From positions 62,001-126,000 of the forward strand of contig JAKSZP010000125.1 in assembly GCA_022478985.1 (NCBI GenBank): a stretch of 64,000 bases of DNA, read 5' to 3'. A program made the position numbers and the translations under genes. The notes below the pieces were generated by a model. That model made no database searches. It was not told the DNA's origin and saw only the letters and a list, made by a program, of their open reading frames with translations. The DNA comes from Massospora cicadina (taxonomy: Eukaryota; Entomophthoromycota; Entomophthoromycetes; Entomophthorales; Entomophthoraceae). Below are positions 53,643 through 63,450 of the stretch, one piece after another; the stretch's first letter is position 1; the number at the start of each line of letters is the position of its first letter.

Positions 53643-54437
53643 ATAGGGTGTGGAAGGCGAGTCATTATGGCTTATGGCTACCAACCTAAAGTTTGTAAGT
53701 TATATTCCCACCATTTGCACATTAATTGGCGTTGAGAAATCTATATGACTGGTCATCAAGCCAAAACAAATACCAGCAGATCATTGGTTACCCAACATGA
53801 TCAGGCCTATATAAGTATTATAAATTACTCTAGGATGAGTTGATGATGAGCAAAGTCAACATTATCAAAATAGAAGGAATTCTGCTGAAGATTCAATTAT
53901 GAGGCGAAACCCCAAAAAAAGTCATAAATAAAGAGTAGACAAACGGAAGGATCAAACCCAACTATAAATTACAAAGATTTGAGTGCAAGTGAAAGAAGAG
54001 AGGGGTGTTTTGATTAAGAAGAAGAGAGTTAGAAGTAGAGGCTGTGTAATATATATTAGGAAAATAGTGTTGTTGCTGAAGCAATTGTTTTAGGTTCATA
54101 TTATATTTAGTAAAGTTTATCTTGAAACTGACAATCTCCATATCATCCATCCGTTGCTCAGTGGAATTGACCCTGTGCAACCACTTCAGCATATCTCCAT
54201 TATATCACCAAATTTATAACAATTAGTGTGCCAGCCAAAGGAAGCTATTGGCAGTTAATAGTTCTAACAACACGATAACCTTACCCATATAACCAGAGAA
54301 ATCCAAGTTCCTGATCTGAAGGTGGAAAACTTCCTTTGATGGAGTTGTCCTTCTCAGTTTTCATGTCAATGTTTTCTTTTTTTCTTTCTTTTGGTAGTGT
54401 ACATCGTCTGGTCAGCTTGCCTCAAACAAATAAATAA
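53643..54437 (+). mobile_element. tRNA-derived SINE, copy 2, split by a solo LTR
   Basis: Perfect 13-bp target duplication AGATTTCTATATA at 53630-53642 and 54438-54450. Head 53643-53729 matches copy 1 (GTGTGGAAGGCGAGTCATTA; the B box is eroded to TAAGTTATATTCCC). The body and tail 54227-54437 match copy 1 from GTGCCAGCCAAAGGAAGC on and end CTGGTCAGCTTGCCTCAAAC plus A-rich. The 492-bp solo LTR lies between. Net length about 298 bp. Confidence 0.85.
53730..54221 (+). repeat. Solo LTR, family S, second copy (492 bp), inside the SINE
   Basis: It begins CGTTGAGAAATCTATATGAC (aligned with TGTCACAATTCTGATATGAC of the 35193 copy) and ends CCAAATTTATAACA. Target duplication ATTGG (53725-53729) against ATTAG (54222-54226); the intact SINE has ATTGG once at this place. 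TTGCTCAGTGG near 54145 is the tRNA A-box-like segment shared by the family. Confidence 0.8.
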
Positions 54438-54450
54438 GATTTCTATATAG

Positions 54451-55757
54451 CAATATAGTTTACAACTATTTATTTGAGGTGGGTCAACAAGAGGACGATA
54501 CTACACCAATTAATGGAGAAATGGGAAAATTGAATCTATGGAAAAATAGAGTAAATCATGGTACCCTCACCATCAGTGTTATAATAGGCTACAGCTCTAT
54601 GACCACTTTGCTATTTTCTAGCTTAGTCCAGAACATTGGTTTATAGCATTAAAACAGTTATAAATTATTCCCTGTCTAAGTTCATCTACCTGGGTCAAAC
54701 TTGGGAGGCGATGGTTATTGAGTCCATGTTCTACCACTTGGGCATCCAACCATAGCTTATAAATTATATAGTGATTCTAACCAGAGAATACTCAATTTAT
54801 TAAAAAAGGTTGCATAAAGATTGTTGAAAAACTATAGAATTGCATCTTGTAAAAATAACATAGATAAACAGATCTTCCTACTTTTTATACATAAATCAAA
54901 TTTTAATAAACCAAAGGGGAGGATGGCATAACAATTAATGTGCAAGCATGATAAAGTTGTCTCCTTGGGTTTAATTCTTAATGGAACCTTGTCAGATAAT
55001 ATATCCATAATAGAGTTTTACACCAAATTTCAATCCATGATAATGAATATTAATATGAAATATGGAAGTTTTCTTATGATGCTGAAACATTTGGGGGATA
55101 TTTGGGATTTTATTCTCCCTTTGTAGCACACAATCTTACTCCAATAGGGCACAAACAAGTTTGGTAATAGTAACCAGGTGGTTAATCACATTACCATTAC
55201 AAAATTTAAAATAAGTGTTTTGGTCCATATATTATGAGTAAATTAGTGTCAATTCATAAAATCAAGGTAACAAATATACTACCGCCAAAAATAAAACCCT
55301 GACTTGCAGTGAGTATTTTCAATGTGCCCAAAACTTGGCTGAGCTCACATTAATCATTCATAGTTTTGAGTCTTAACTCAGATGATGCAAATCAGAAGAA
55401 TTATAAATCATTCTTAAGCTATAATCCTTGTTTATTTATTTTAGTATAGGAACTAGAGATTTCAGGTGAATCCCAGTTCCTATACAAGCTATTAATGCTA
55501 TACTATAAGCTATAAAATATAGAACTATTTTAAAACCAATATTAAAGTTTAAGTTTTTTAGATCAATTGGATAGCTCCATAAAAGTTCAGAAAATTCTAC
55601 CTTCACATTTGGCTAAAATTTGGGATTCAAGTTTAATCCTTTCTTTTAGCAATTTAAACTCACCAGCTAGTAGCATTTATTCATTAGGTGATTAGGCTTA
55701 CCTATAAATTGGATTATTTCATTTGACGTTGAGTCTAATAATGCTTTTAAAATTATT
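54451..55757. other. Degenerate AT-rich region with a possible old SINE head
   Basis: 1.3 kb without a supported gene. At about 54915-54985 the + strand reads GGATGGCATAACAATTAATG and then GGGTTTAATTCTTAATGG, an A-box/B-box-like pair at roughly tRNA spacing, so this may be an old SINE. The rest is AT-rich with nothing recognisable. Confidence 0.35.
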
Positions 55758-55876
55758 ATTAAAAATGAGAGTAATATGGAACTTTTCTTTCTCGTTGCAA
55801 TCACTATTGCAACCTATTCAATTCAAGACTGAATCTAGTTTGATAATCTCACAGAGGAGATTAGTCTGCGCCCATG

Positions 55877-57144
55877 TCAGGGAGCAGTTGGACAAGCAAG
55901 GTAAGAGGAGCAGGTGGAAGGCCTGCGGCCTCCAACGTTCAAAAACGCCCCAGAGAATCTGGTAGAATTGACAAAAATCTTAAAAAACTGGCGGTCACAA
56001 TTTCCCCAGAGATACTCGCATGGCAAGCATGATGCAACCAGTACATCAACATGCCACACTCCCAACCACTTTCGTCGGTGGAATTCAGAGTCCACATGTT
56101 TTTGGACAAAAAATTGGCCTTATGGGAAAAATTTTGTGAAGATGTACACAAAATTTTCCCAACTGCGGTGTACGTTGCACCTCACTCCATGTCATGCGGT
56201 TGGCTGGACCTAGGTTTTGAGAGCAAAAAAGCAGCAGATGAGGCTGCAGCGGTGTGCATAGTGGTTGACCTCCCTGAAGGGCAATGGGTCATCAAACCAA
56301 ATGCACCAGATGGACAACATCAACCCAAATTTTCCTCACATTTGACTCATTGCCCACTACGGTAAAACGTGAAATTTTAAAACAACACCTGAAAGATGGT
56401 CTCGCCATATATGGCGAAATACAATCTTTTGAAATGCAATGCTTCATGCTGATGCCACACCTGTGCACTGGCAAAGCCATCGCAGTTCTGACCCCAACTG
56501 AGGAGATCGCAAAGGACCTAACCCAGATCCCACACTCCACGTTTATAAATATTGCAGGGCATACCACCCACCCATTTTGGGTGACCGTGGACAGCGCGCC
56601 CCCCATTTGCACCCACTGTGACGCGTTCAGCCACAAGGCGCATGCATGCCCCATCAAGGAGGGCGTCACATTCCAGGAGCACCCCTCGGCGGCCATGGCC
56701 AATGGAGAGGCGCACTACAAACCAACCGCAAGCACCAAGGAGGCTTTCCCGTGGGGAGCACAAGGCTGCTGCCTATTGGTAAAGCCTATCTCCCCACAGG
56801 AGCGGAAGAAGGCCAAGCAGGCCCATAGGGCCATGGCCAAGGAAGCGGCCAAGGCCACCACCGCTATCCCACACTCACAACGCCAGGAGGACATGGAAAC
56901 CTTCGTGGTGGAAGCAGCTTGGGAATCCATCATCCAATCAGATTGGGAAGCCCATGCTGAGCGGGCCACTCAATCTGAGGACCTGATGGGAGATTTGATC
57001 TCACCCAATTGTTGCACCCAAGCTCCAGTTGAAACCAACTTGGGACCTATCCCAACTGAGAAAATTTTTTTGACCCACTTGACGGTGCACCAAACTCATC
57101 CGCACCGCAAAAAATTTGTCCGACATTGGGAAAACAAAAAGTGA
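55877..57144 (+). pseudogene. LINE-1 ORF1 (RNA-binding, CCHC zinc knuckle)
   Basis: The first ATG at 55877 lies 98 bases into the element and gives MSGSSWTSKVRGAGGRPA, similar in makeup to the ORF1 start of LINE-2. An in-frame TGA at 56030 separates it from MPHSQPLSSVEF (56051). Then LALWEKFCEDVHKIFPTAVY and GWLDLGFESKKAADEAAA (RRM-like), a frameshift near 56325, LKDGLAIYGEIQSFEMQC, HPFWVTVDSAPP and the knuckle CTHCDAFSHKAHAC (about 56611-56650, C-x2-C-x4-H-x4-C). The Lys/Ala-rich C-terminal part runs to 57144. ORF1 proteins coat LINE RNA. The N-terminal half is related to the ORF1-only family here, the C-terminal half is not. Confidence 0.85.
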
Positions 57145-57289
57145 AGGCCAAAGCCAACGCGACTCTTTCCAAAAAATCAACAAAAACTCCAATAGCGTTG
57201 CTGCTAACACCCACACTGCTGTGAAAGCCCGTGGGGACCTAGAAGAGGCTGGTGGGCCCAGGGGCGCACCCCCTCGCACCTAAGGTGCA

Positions 57290-60200
57290 ATGGGGGAAAT
57301 CTTCACTTTAGGGATGTTGAATATCGCTGGACTCAAGGCCTCCCTGTCCCAGGCTAGGAAACTGAGTTTTTTACAACACAATCTACCCGTGGATATCCTG
57401 GCCATCCAGGAGTCCCACTGTCCATGAGGTTCCAAGAAAGCTTGGAAAACAATGCTCCTACTATCCCTATCCTTTTGGTCAAAGCACTGTGGGGTGTTAG
57501 TTTGGAAAAGTAATTTTTTCAAATTCAAATCCTCAGAAACATTCCTAAATGGCTGAGTGCTCATCGTCACCTTCTCATGGGCTGATGTAGCACACGCAAT
57601 CATCAACATCTATGCCCCAAATGGTGCACACAAGCGTCAGGAATTTTTCTCATCGGTCAAATCCCTCCCACTACCCCCTGATTCTTTCCTAGTCAGCAAC
57701 ATGAACTGTTGGCTAACCTCATCAACGGACTGGTGGCCTCCCTCACCCCATGCCCCGCAGGGTCATGTAGAACTACGCGTTCTAAAGGCCACCCTTGGGT
57801 TAATGGATGCACTGCCATGACATGCCCCAGTGCTCAAAAACATGACGCGTCCCCACATCCACAACGGCCAATTAAGGTCCATGACCCGCATCGACCTTAT
57901 TCTAACGCTGGCGAAATTCCAACCCCACATCTCCCACTTCAAAACAACGAAAATGGAATTCTCCAACCACCGACTGGTCACAATAACCTACCACCTACCT
58001 GTCACAGTTGGTAAGGCCCCACATTGGTGCAAAATCCGCCCCCCCCAAGCTCACGTTGCCAGGATTTTCCATGTGGGTGGAAGAGGCAACTTTGGAAAAA
58101 TTGTTTGTTGCACCGTTTTGCATGGACCCCATTTCCACATGGGCAACTTTCAAAAGGACACCATTCACCACTCTCGCCATCTCTCCTCCAGACGCTCACA
58201 AGCCACATCGGCAGTTATCTCACGCGCTCTGGCAGAATTGGCACACTTGGAGTCCAACATTCCAGCTACAGGATACAGCCCTTTATGGGGCCAGAAGTGG
58301 GAGGAGGCAGCCGCCCACCTCAACGCACTTGAAAGGCAACACAAACATCGGGTTTGTGTTCAATACAGGGCCACACATATCACAAAAGGTGACAAGTGCA
58401 CCACATATTTCTTTAAGAAAATTTTCACACCATGCCAGAGCATAGCCTGCACACAGGTGTGAAGATCGGATAATTCCATTGCGGACACACCAGCCAAAGT
58501 GGCAATCAAAATGCAAAAATATTACTCCAAGTTATACCAAGCTGAACCAATTCAGCTGGCCGAAGTGGCAGAATTTCTCAACCAAGCTCATATCCGCACT
58601 GTTTTCTGATACCTGGAAATAATGAATTTAATTACTCTGAACGAATTATGGACAGCCATTCGCGGTGCGCCAAACCAAAAATGCCCAGGCCCAGATGGCA
58701 TTTCATATGAGTTCTATAAAAATATTTCAAATATATATCCCCATTGCTGCTCGCCTCACCTAACCAAAGCCTATTGGAGACGCGCCTCCTACCAGGAGGA
58801 CATGAGGCCTTTACTGTCACACTCTTCAAGAAAGGGGATAATCTTGACTTAGCCAACTGGCGCCCCATTTCTCTAACAAACACAGACACCAAAATTTTAA
58901 CAAAAATCATGGCTAACCGTTTAGGGACTGTAGCATCTGCCACCATCTCCCCAGAACAATTCGGTTTCATCCCCAGAAGGTCAATTTGGGATAACGTGCA
59001 CTCTGTGGCTAATGCATGTCAGTCCACAGCCTCTGGGGCACTGATATTCTTGGACCAACAAAAGGCCTATGATAGAGTAAACTGGGTATACCTAAGGGCC
59101 TGCCTCCATCAGTTACTCCTACCCCTCCCCGCTTCATCAACTGGGTGATGCTGCTCACGGAATCTGCAACAATGGCAGTGCATGGCCCAGGATTCCTAAC
59201 AGAAGTATTCCGCCCTCAAAGGGGCTTGCGACAAGGGGACCCCCTCAGCCCACTCTTATACAACTTCATCCTTGACCCACTATTGCGAAATGTGAATGCC
59301 CAACTCACTGGGGTCCATGTTCCAGGCCAAACCCCAGTCAAGATGATGGCATTTGCAGATGACTGCGTGGTGGGGGTGTCTAATAACAAAGATGCACGCG
59401 CGCTTGAAGCCCTCATCCAGGAATATTCCTGGGTAAGCAACGCGGCACTGAACGCCTCCAAAACCGAAATCATCCTCCTTGGTCAGTCTCAGAACTGCTG
59501 GGCCCCAGCAATTAGTTCCCAACTCGGCCCATCTGCTTACCCACATCCACGCCTTACTAACTTAACACACACCGCTCCACTGGTGCTCCCCTTTGTGCCA
59601 CGTCCTACCTTAGGACTGGTGCGCCATCTGGGCGTGTGGATGGAGGCAGGCGGATATGCGTCAGCAGTAATGGAGTGCCATATACTGGACAACGTGACGA
59701 AGCAAATCGCCTCTCTCAGAGCCCACCCTACTACCCTTACTGGCAGGATTGTTCTAGCCAACTCTATGCTCCTATCCAAAGTCTGGTTTGGAGCCCACGC
59801 CATCCCCTTCTCCCCAAACTTCTTCAAATCCCTATATGCCTTGATGCAAGGATGGCTTTGGTCAGGCCGCCCTCCACCAGTACGGCTAGAGGTCATGTTT
59901 GGCCCTCATCATCAAGGTGGCATGGGCCTGCTTGACTTCAAAGCCCATGCTGCCAAGATCCTGGGTACATGGATCGCGGCCATCACCGCTCCTACACTCC
60001 CATCCCAACACTGGTCCCACGTGGCCCACTCCAACTTCTCCCGAGCCTTGGGCCTCAATAATCCATCAAACCCCCACTCCCTGACGAAATACCTCGCATC
60101 ACACACATTGGCCACAGGTCCTCATGGGACTAAAACCCACTACAAACGAATCCTACTCTCCATGTGAAGCGCAGAGTGGAGAATTTGTATCAGCAGACAT

Positions 60201-60809
60201 ACAACCCAAAGAGGCCGCCCCTCTCCTCAGTTCACACAAGAGGTACAGGGGCTACCCATCCATGATGGCGTGATCCCCATTCGACCCCAAGTCCTATCCA
60301 GGGTGGACTACCTGAACATGATGGACATCCCTTATTCCACTGAGACCCAAAAGACTATCTGGAAATACGCACACCATCCTCTGTTGCAGCCTCAAGTCCG
60401 CTCCCATGTGTGGCGCTGCCTGAGGCGGGTGTATCGCACAGCTGAGCGCTCTAATGCTTTACACTCATCCTGTGTCATGTGTGGCTAGTATGGAACGCTG
60501 TTCCACCGCCTGGAGAAGTGCCCCACTTCTAAAGTGATATGGCGCGAAGTTCAACGTCTGCTAGGCCAGGATCAAACGCATCTCTTCAGTCTGTCAAGAG
60601 ATATGTTTGCTTTATCTATGGTCTCCCCTATTCCACCCTCCCTCTGTGCTCTGGTGGTTGCAATCGCCATGTGGACCATCCACACGATTGTCTTAGATGC
60701 CATCGCAGGCTCTACCCCCACCCTCCCAGAAACTGTCCACAGATTCCAGTCTCATTTGGTGGACCACTTTCAAGCATGGATGTTTGGATACCACCCACCG
60801 TGTCACTGA
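57290..60809 (+). pseudogene. LINE-1 ORF2 (endonuclease, reverse transcriptase, C-terminal finger)
   Basis: ATG at 57290. Endonuclease: LNIAGLKASLSQ, DILAIQESHC (catalytic Glu), IINIYAPN, TRIDLIL and FSNHRLVTI (S-D/N-H near its end). RT: QKCPGPDGISYEFYK (about 58677), FTVTLFKKGDNLDLANWRPI and SLTNTDTKILTKIMANRL (fingers), ALIFLDQQKAYDRVNW (motif A; QQKAYDRV), GLRQGDPLSPLLYNFILD (motif B) and MMAFADDCVVGV (catalytic FADD, about 59350). Finger: CVMCG-stop-YGTLFHRLEKC (60471-60520). In-frame TGA codons at 57425, 57554, 57818, 58460, 58607 and 60165, TAG at 60486; frameshifts near 58740 and 59130. It would nick DNA and copy RNA at the target site. Confidence 0.9.
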
Positions 60810-61066
60810 CAGCTGGTCTCCTCCTGGTTCCCAGTCTGGTTCATCAAATCAGACCCCTTCCTCCACACGTGCTCAATAGTAGCTACGGCCCCTTCACACG
60901 TTCCCTCCCCCTCCCCATAAGTGGCGTTCCGCCGGCAACAAGAGATAGCATCGCTTCTCTGGGGTGCCTCCCCTGGTACTAAGTTTGTCTCTCTTGAGTC
61001 ATATTTGGAAGTGTCCATCCCATGGTCGGCCTTCCCCGCAATAAAATTAAAAATGAGAGTAATATG

Positions 61067-61175
61067 TCAGTCTGTTAATAACTTAACTATTACACCCCTA
61101 ATATAATTTCTCCTCTTATATTCCTTTTCATTCTGGTAAATATATCCTAGGTCAGCTTACCTTGAATAATTTTAA
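61067..61175 (+). repeat. 3' tail fragment of an older LINE/SINE-type retroposon
   Basis: About 61126-61170 reads CATTCTGGTAAATATATCCT and AGGTCAGCTTACCTTGAATA, aligning with the SINE end (TTTTGGTAGTGTACATCG, CTGGTCAGCTTGCCTC). It lies just right of the LINE-1 insertion, so LINE-1 may have landed in an old retroposon whose head is not recognisable on the left. Confidence 0.5.
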
Positions 61176-61189
61176 CTAGAAGGTGGCGC

Positions 61190-61440
61190 GGTTTCACCCA
61201 CTTTATTAATTCAGCCGCCAGACTGAGTTACTAGGGTTTATAATTTATTTATGATTTAAAACTTATTATTTTATAATATTATGCTATAGATAGACTACAA
61301 AACTGTTTACCTAAAACTATTAAACATTTTAAATTAACCAATCACCAACCGTTTGGTAAAACCAAACTGAACTGAACTTATCAAATTAACCAAAAGCCAC
61401 CTACCACCTAGTTAACCTATCAGATCAGCAGATTTGTAAG
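61190..61440. repeat. AT-rich segment with a partial copy of the 21.2 kb repeat
   Basis: About 61330-61425: CCAAACTGAACTGAACTTAT and AACCAAAAGCCACC match the direct repeats at 21245-22175 (CTAACTGAACTTATCAAATC, ACCAAAAGCCATC), with a gap. The left part is plain AT-rich DNA. Confidence 0.5.
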
Positions 61441-61990
61441 TCTGGGGGAGCGCCCCCTGGGCTTGTACTTGAAGGCGCTTCCATTTCACACCAAGAAAGG
61501 TCCAAAGAGGGCAGCCATCCCCCTCATCACACAGGGCGATCTTTCCCATGTGGTAGACATGTGGTGGGTTATGGCTTACCTTATGAAGGTTCCTCCACCC
61601 ATCCCCATTCTGACAACTAGCGAACTGATGCAGCATATTGAGGTGTTTTGCACTGAAGTCGTGGTGAAAAGGGACTAATGCAGGAAAATAAAGTGTAACT
61701 CTTCCAGATTCCAGGTTTGAGTTCCACTGGATCTACAAAGGAGAACAAACCCTCCCCTTTTGTGGAGAGGCCCAGTTCTGCTAAAGTTTCAAAATTTCAA
61801 ACAAACTGAGGAAACTGGGGACAAAAGTAAAGGTGTCCTAAATCTGTTTCTAACCAGTTGGGCCATCCCTACATGATATAGCCCTGGGAGGTCTCACTCA
61901 TCAAGTGAGACACTGCTTCTCAGGCATGCACAATTGTGTTGAAAATGTGGTTTTGGGCGCCAGAGGCAAATTCAACATCAATTTGGTCTT
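61440..61990 (+). other. Short unassigned open stretch
   Basis: 61463-61678 on the + strand is open for 71 codons (MYLKALPFHTKKGPKRAAIP, HVVDMWWVMAYLMKVPPPIP), and the next frame continues with short pieces to about 61950. GC content and third-position pattern look more like decayed coding DNA than the AT-rich surroundings. No family is recognised; it may be a fragment of a retroelement gag. Confidence 0.3.
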
Positions 61991-62151
61991 CTGATGGCAT
62001 GGCCACATAAAATCAATTAGTTCATACTCAATTTCCATCATTTTAGGTTAGAAAATGAGGCCCCATGTCCATGCACATCATCTTATTCCCTAAGTGACTG
62101 AGTTTTTAAGCAATCATTTTAACAGATATGATTATCAGTTGACGTTTTATC

Positions 62152-62637
62152 TTATTTTGCAAAAAAAACTCCTACACTGAATAAATTGTTTTTTAGAAAT
62201 TTTTTCTTGGTATTCACCGCAAACCCCAGCCTGAAAATGATTTTTGGGTTGTGAAATGACTTAGCCCTTGTGGCCATCATAACAACAACGTTGCCTATTG
62301 TCAAGGTCTGGGTATACCTTACTTGGGGAATCCTCAGACATTTCCCACTTGCTGAAGCTATTTGGCATAGGGATCTGTTACTATTGTTGGATGCTTTACC
62401 TCCCACTGGACAATATTTCACAATCTCACCACCAGCCCTTTCACCAATAACCCTACAGTGGAACCCGTCCATTTGGCTGCAGCACAAGAGCTTTCTGTGC
62501 CCAAATCCACCAGCTCCATGGTGGCAACAATCGGGCTGTGTGTCAGTTTGCTCCTTACTACCATATTGAGTTGCCATCTGTGGTTCACTCACCTTACATC
62601 CCACCTTTAATTTGCTAAGTAGCAGTGCCTTTAGCAT
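62152..62637 (-). other. 161-codon open stretch, unassigned
   Basis: One of the longest uninterrupted frames outside the LINE. It has Cys/His-rich parts (PDCCHHGAGGFGHRKLLCCS) and no motif I recognise. The + strand of the same interval (62270-62569) is also open, so one of the two is a shadow and neither is supported by homology within the window. A start codon at 62637 exists but no context argues for expression. Confidence 0.25.
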
Positions 62638-62659
62638 TCTGGCTTACCTTCTGGATGCT

Positions 62660-63450
62660 CACACACCCTGACTGACAGTACAGTCTTGATATCATTTGCT
62701 GCTTTCAAGACACAATCACTAACTAATTACTAAAAAATGAGCTTATTCATTAATCAAATGGCCACCAACCTCTTGGCAAAACCATTGAAACTAACAAATC
62801 AACTGAATATCAAACTGCTCAGCTGCAACAATATACTGATTAAAATTAAAATCTTATATAATTTTCACTTCTTATATAAACTTTTTTTCTTTTATTATAA
62901 AAACAAAAAATCTGGCTTTGAGTTGCACTTGGACCCAGCCATATACCTATATTCAAAAATTTAAAGCTCTACATATTTTAGTCTTGGCTGGACATCAAAC
63001 ACACATATACAAACTCTTACTTGTATCTTTATAGATAAATAAAATAAGTCTAAACTTCTTTTAATTATTACAGACTAGCTAAGCCCTCAGTTCTGATTGA
63101 GTTTATATCTTCCTTACAATTCTAATTAATAAACTTATTTTGACACTATAAATAAATTTTAGCTAGGTTTTAATAAACTTATTTTGATATCATATAAAGT
63201 TTTATCTAGATATAACTAATAGTAATTTATTTTTAAATTAATCATATAATGGTTTCTAAAAACTATCCACTTACTATAGTATTATCAAATTAAAGTAGAA
63301 ACATGGTGATCCAATTGAGGATCAAGTTGAATAGCTTTAATAACTATAATTTACATGTTGAATTTTTAATAATTAACTAAAGACAATTGATCTGCAGTTG
63401 CTTCTATATAACTGAATATTGATAATACTCATGTTTAAAATCTAATATAA
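62660..63450. other. AT-rich region
   Basis: About 800 bases, strongly AT-rich. At 62745-62830 ACCAACCTCTTGGCAAAACC resembles 61341-61360 (CACCAACCGTTTGGTAAAAC), a possible third site of the A/C-rich repeat. Otherwise nothing recognisable. Confidence 0.4.

Larger units (their letters stand above)
55779..61045 (+). mobile_element. LINE-1: full-length non-LTR retrotransposon (5.27 kb)
   Basis: Bounded by a perfect 21-bp target duplication (ending GAGAGTAATATG) at 55758-55778 and 61046-61066. 5' end GAACTTTTCTTTC, ORF1 with RRM-like part and CCHC knuckle, ORF2 with apurinic-type endonuclease, RT and a C-terminal Cys/His finger, and 3' tail CATCCCATGGTCGGCCTTCC then CCGCAATAAAA. No LTRs. The exact duplication suggests the insertion is recent compared with most of the window, yet both ORFs carry stops and frameshifts. 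Clade not assigned; the finger at the ORF2 end recalls L1-like and related fungal LINEs. Confidence 0.9.

Noticed and set aside
56292..56969. Minus-strand frames of 80-136 codons across LINE ORF1
   Set aside because: They overlap the CCHC knuckle and RRM-like unit of the + strand ORF1 and have no motifs of their own.
57763..60115. Several long minus-strand frames across the LINE ORF2
   Set aside because: They are shadows of the + strand ORF2, whose endonuclease and RT motifs are unmistakable.
55877..60809. UGA read as a sense codon in this genome
   Set aside because: The TGA bias is real in the best frame, but CGA-to-TGA decay explains it, and TGG is the Trp codon throughout. Kept only as an alternative in the finding.
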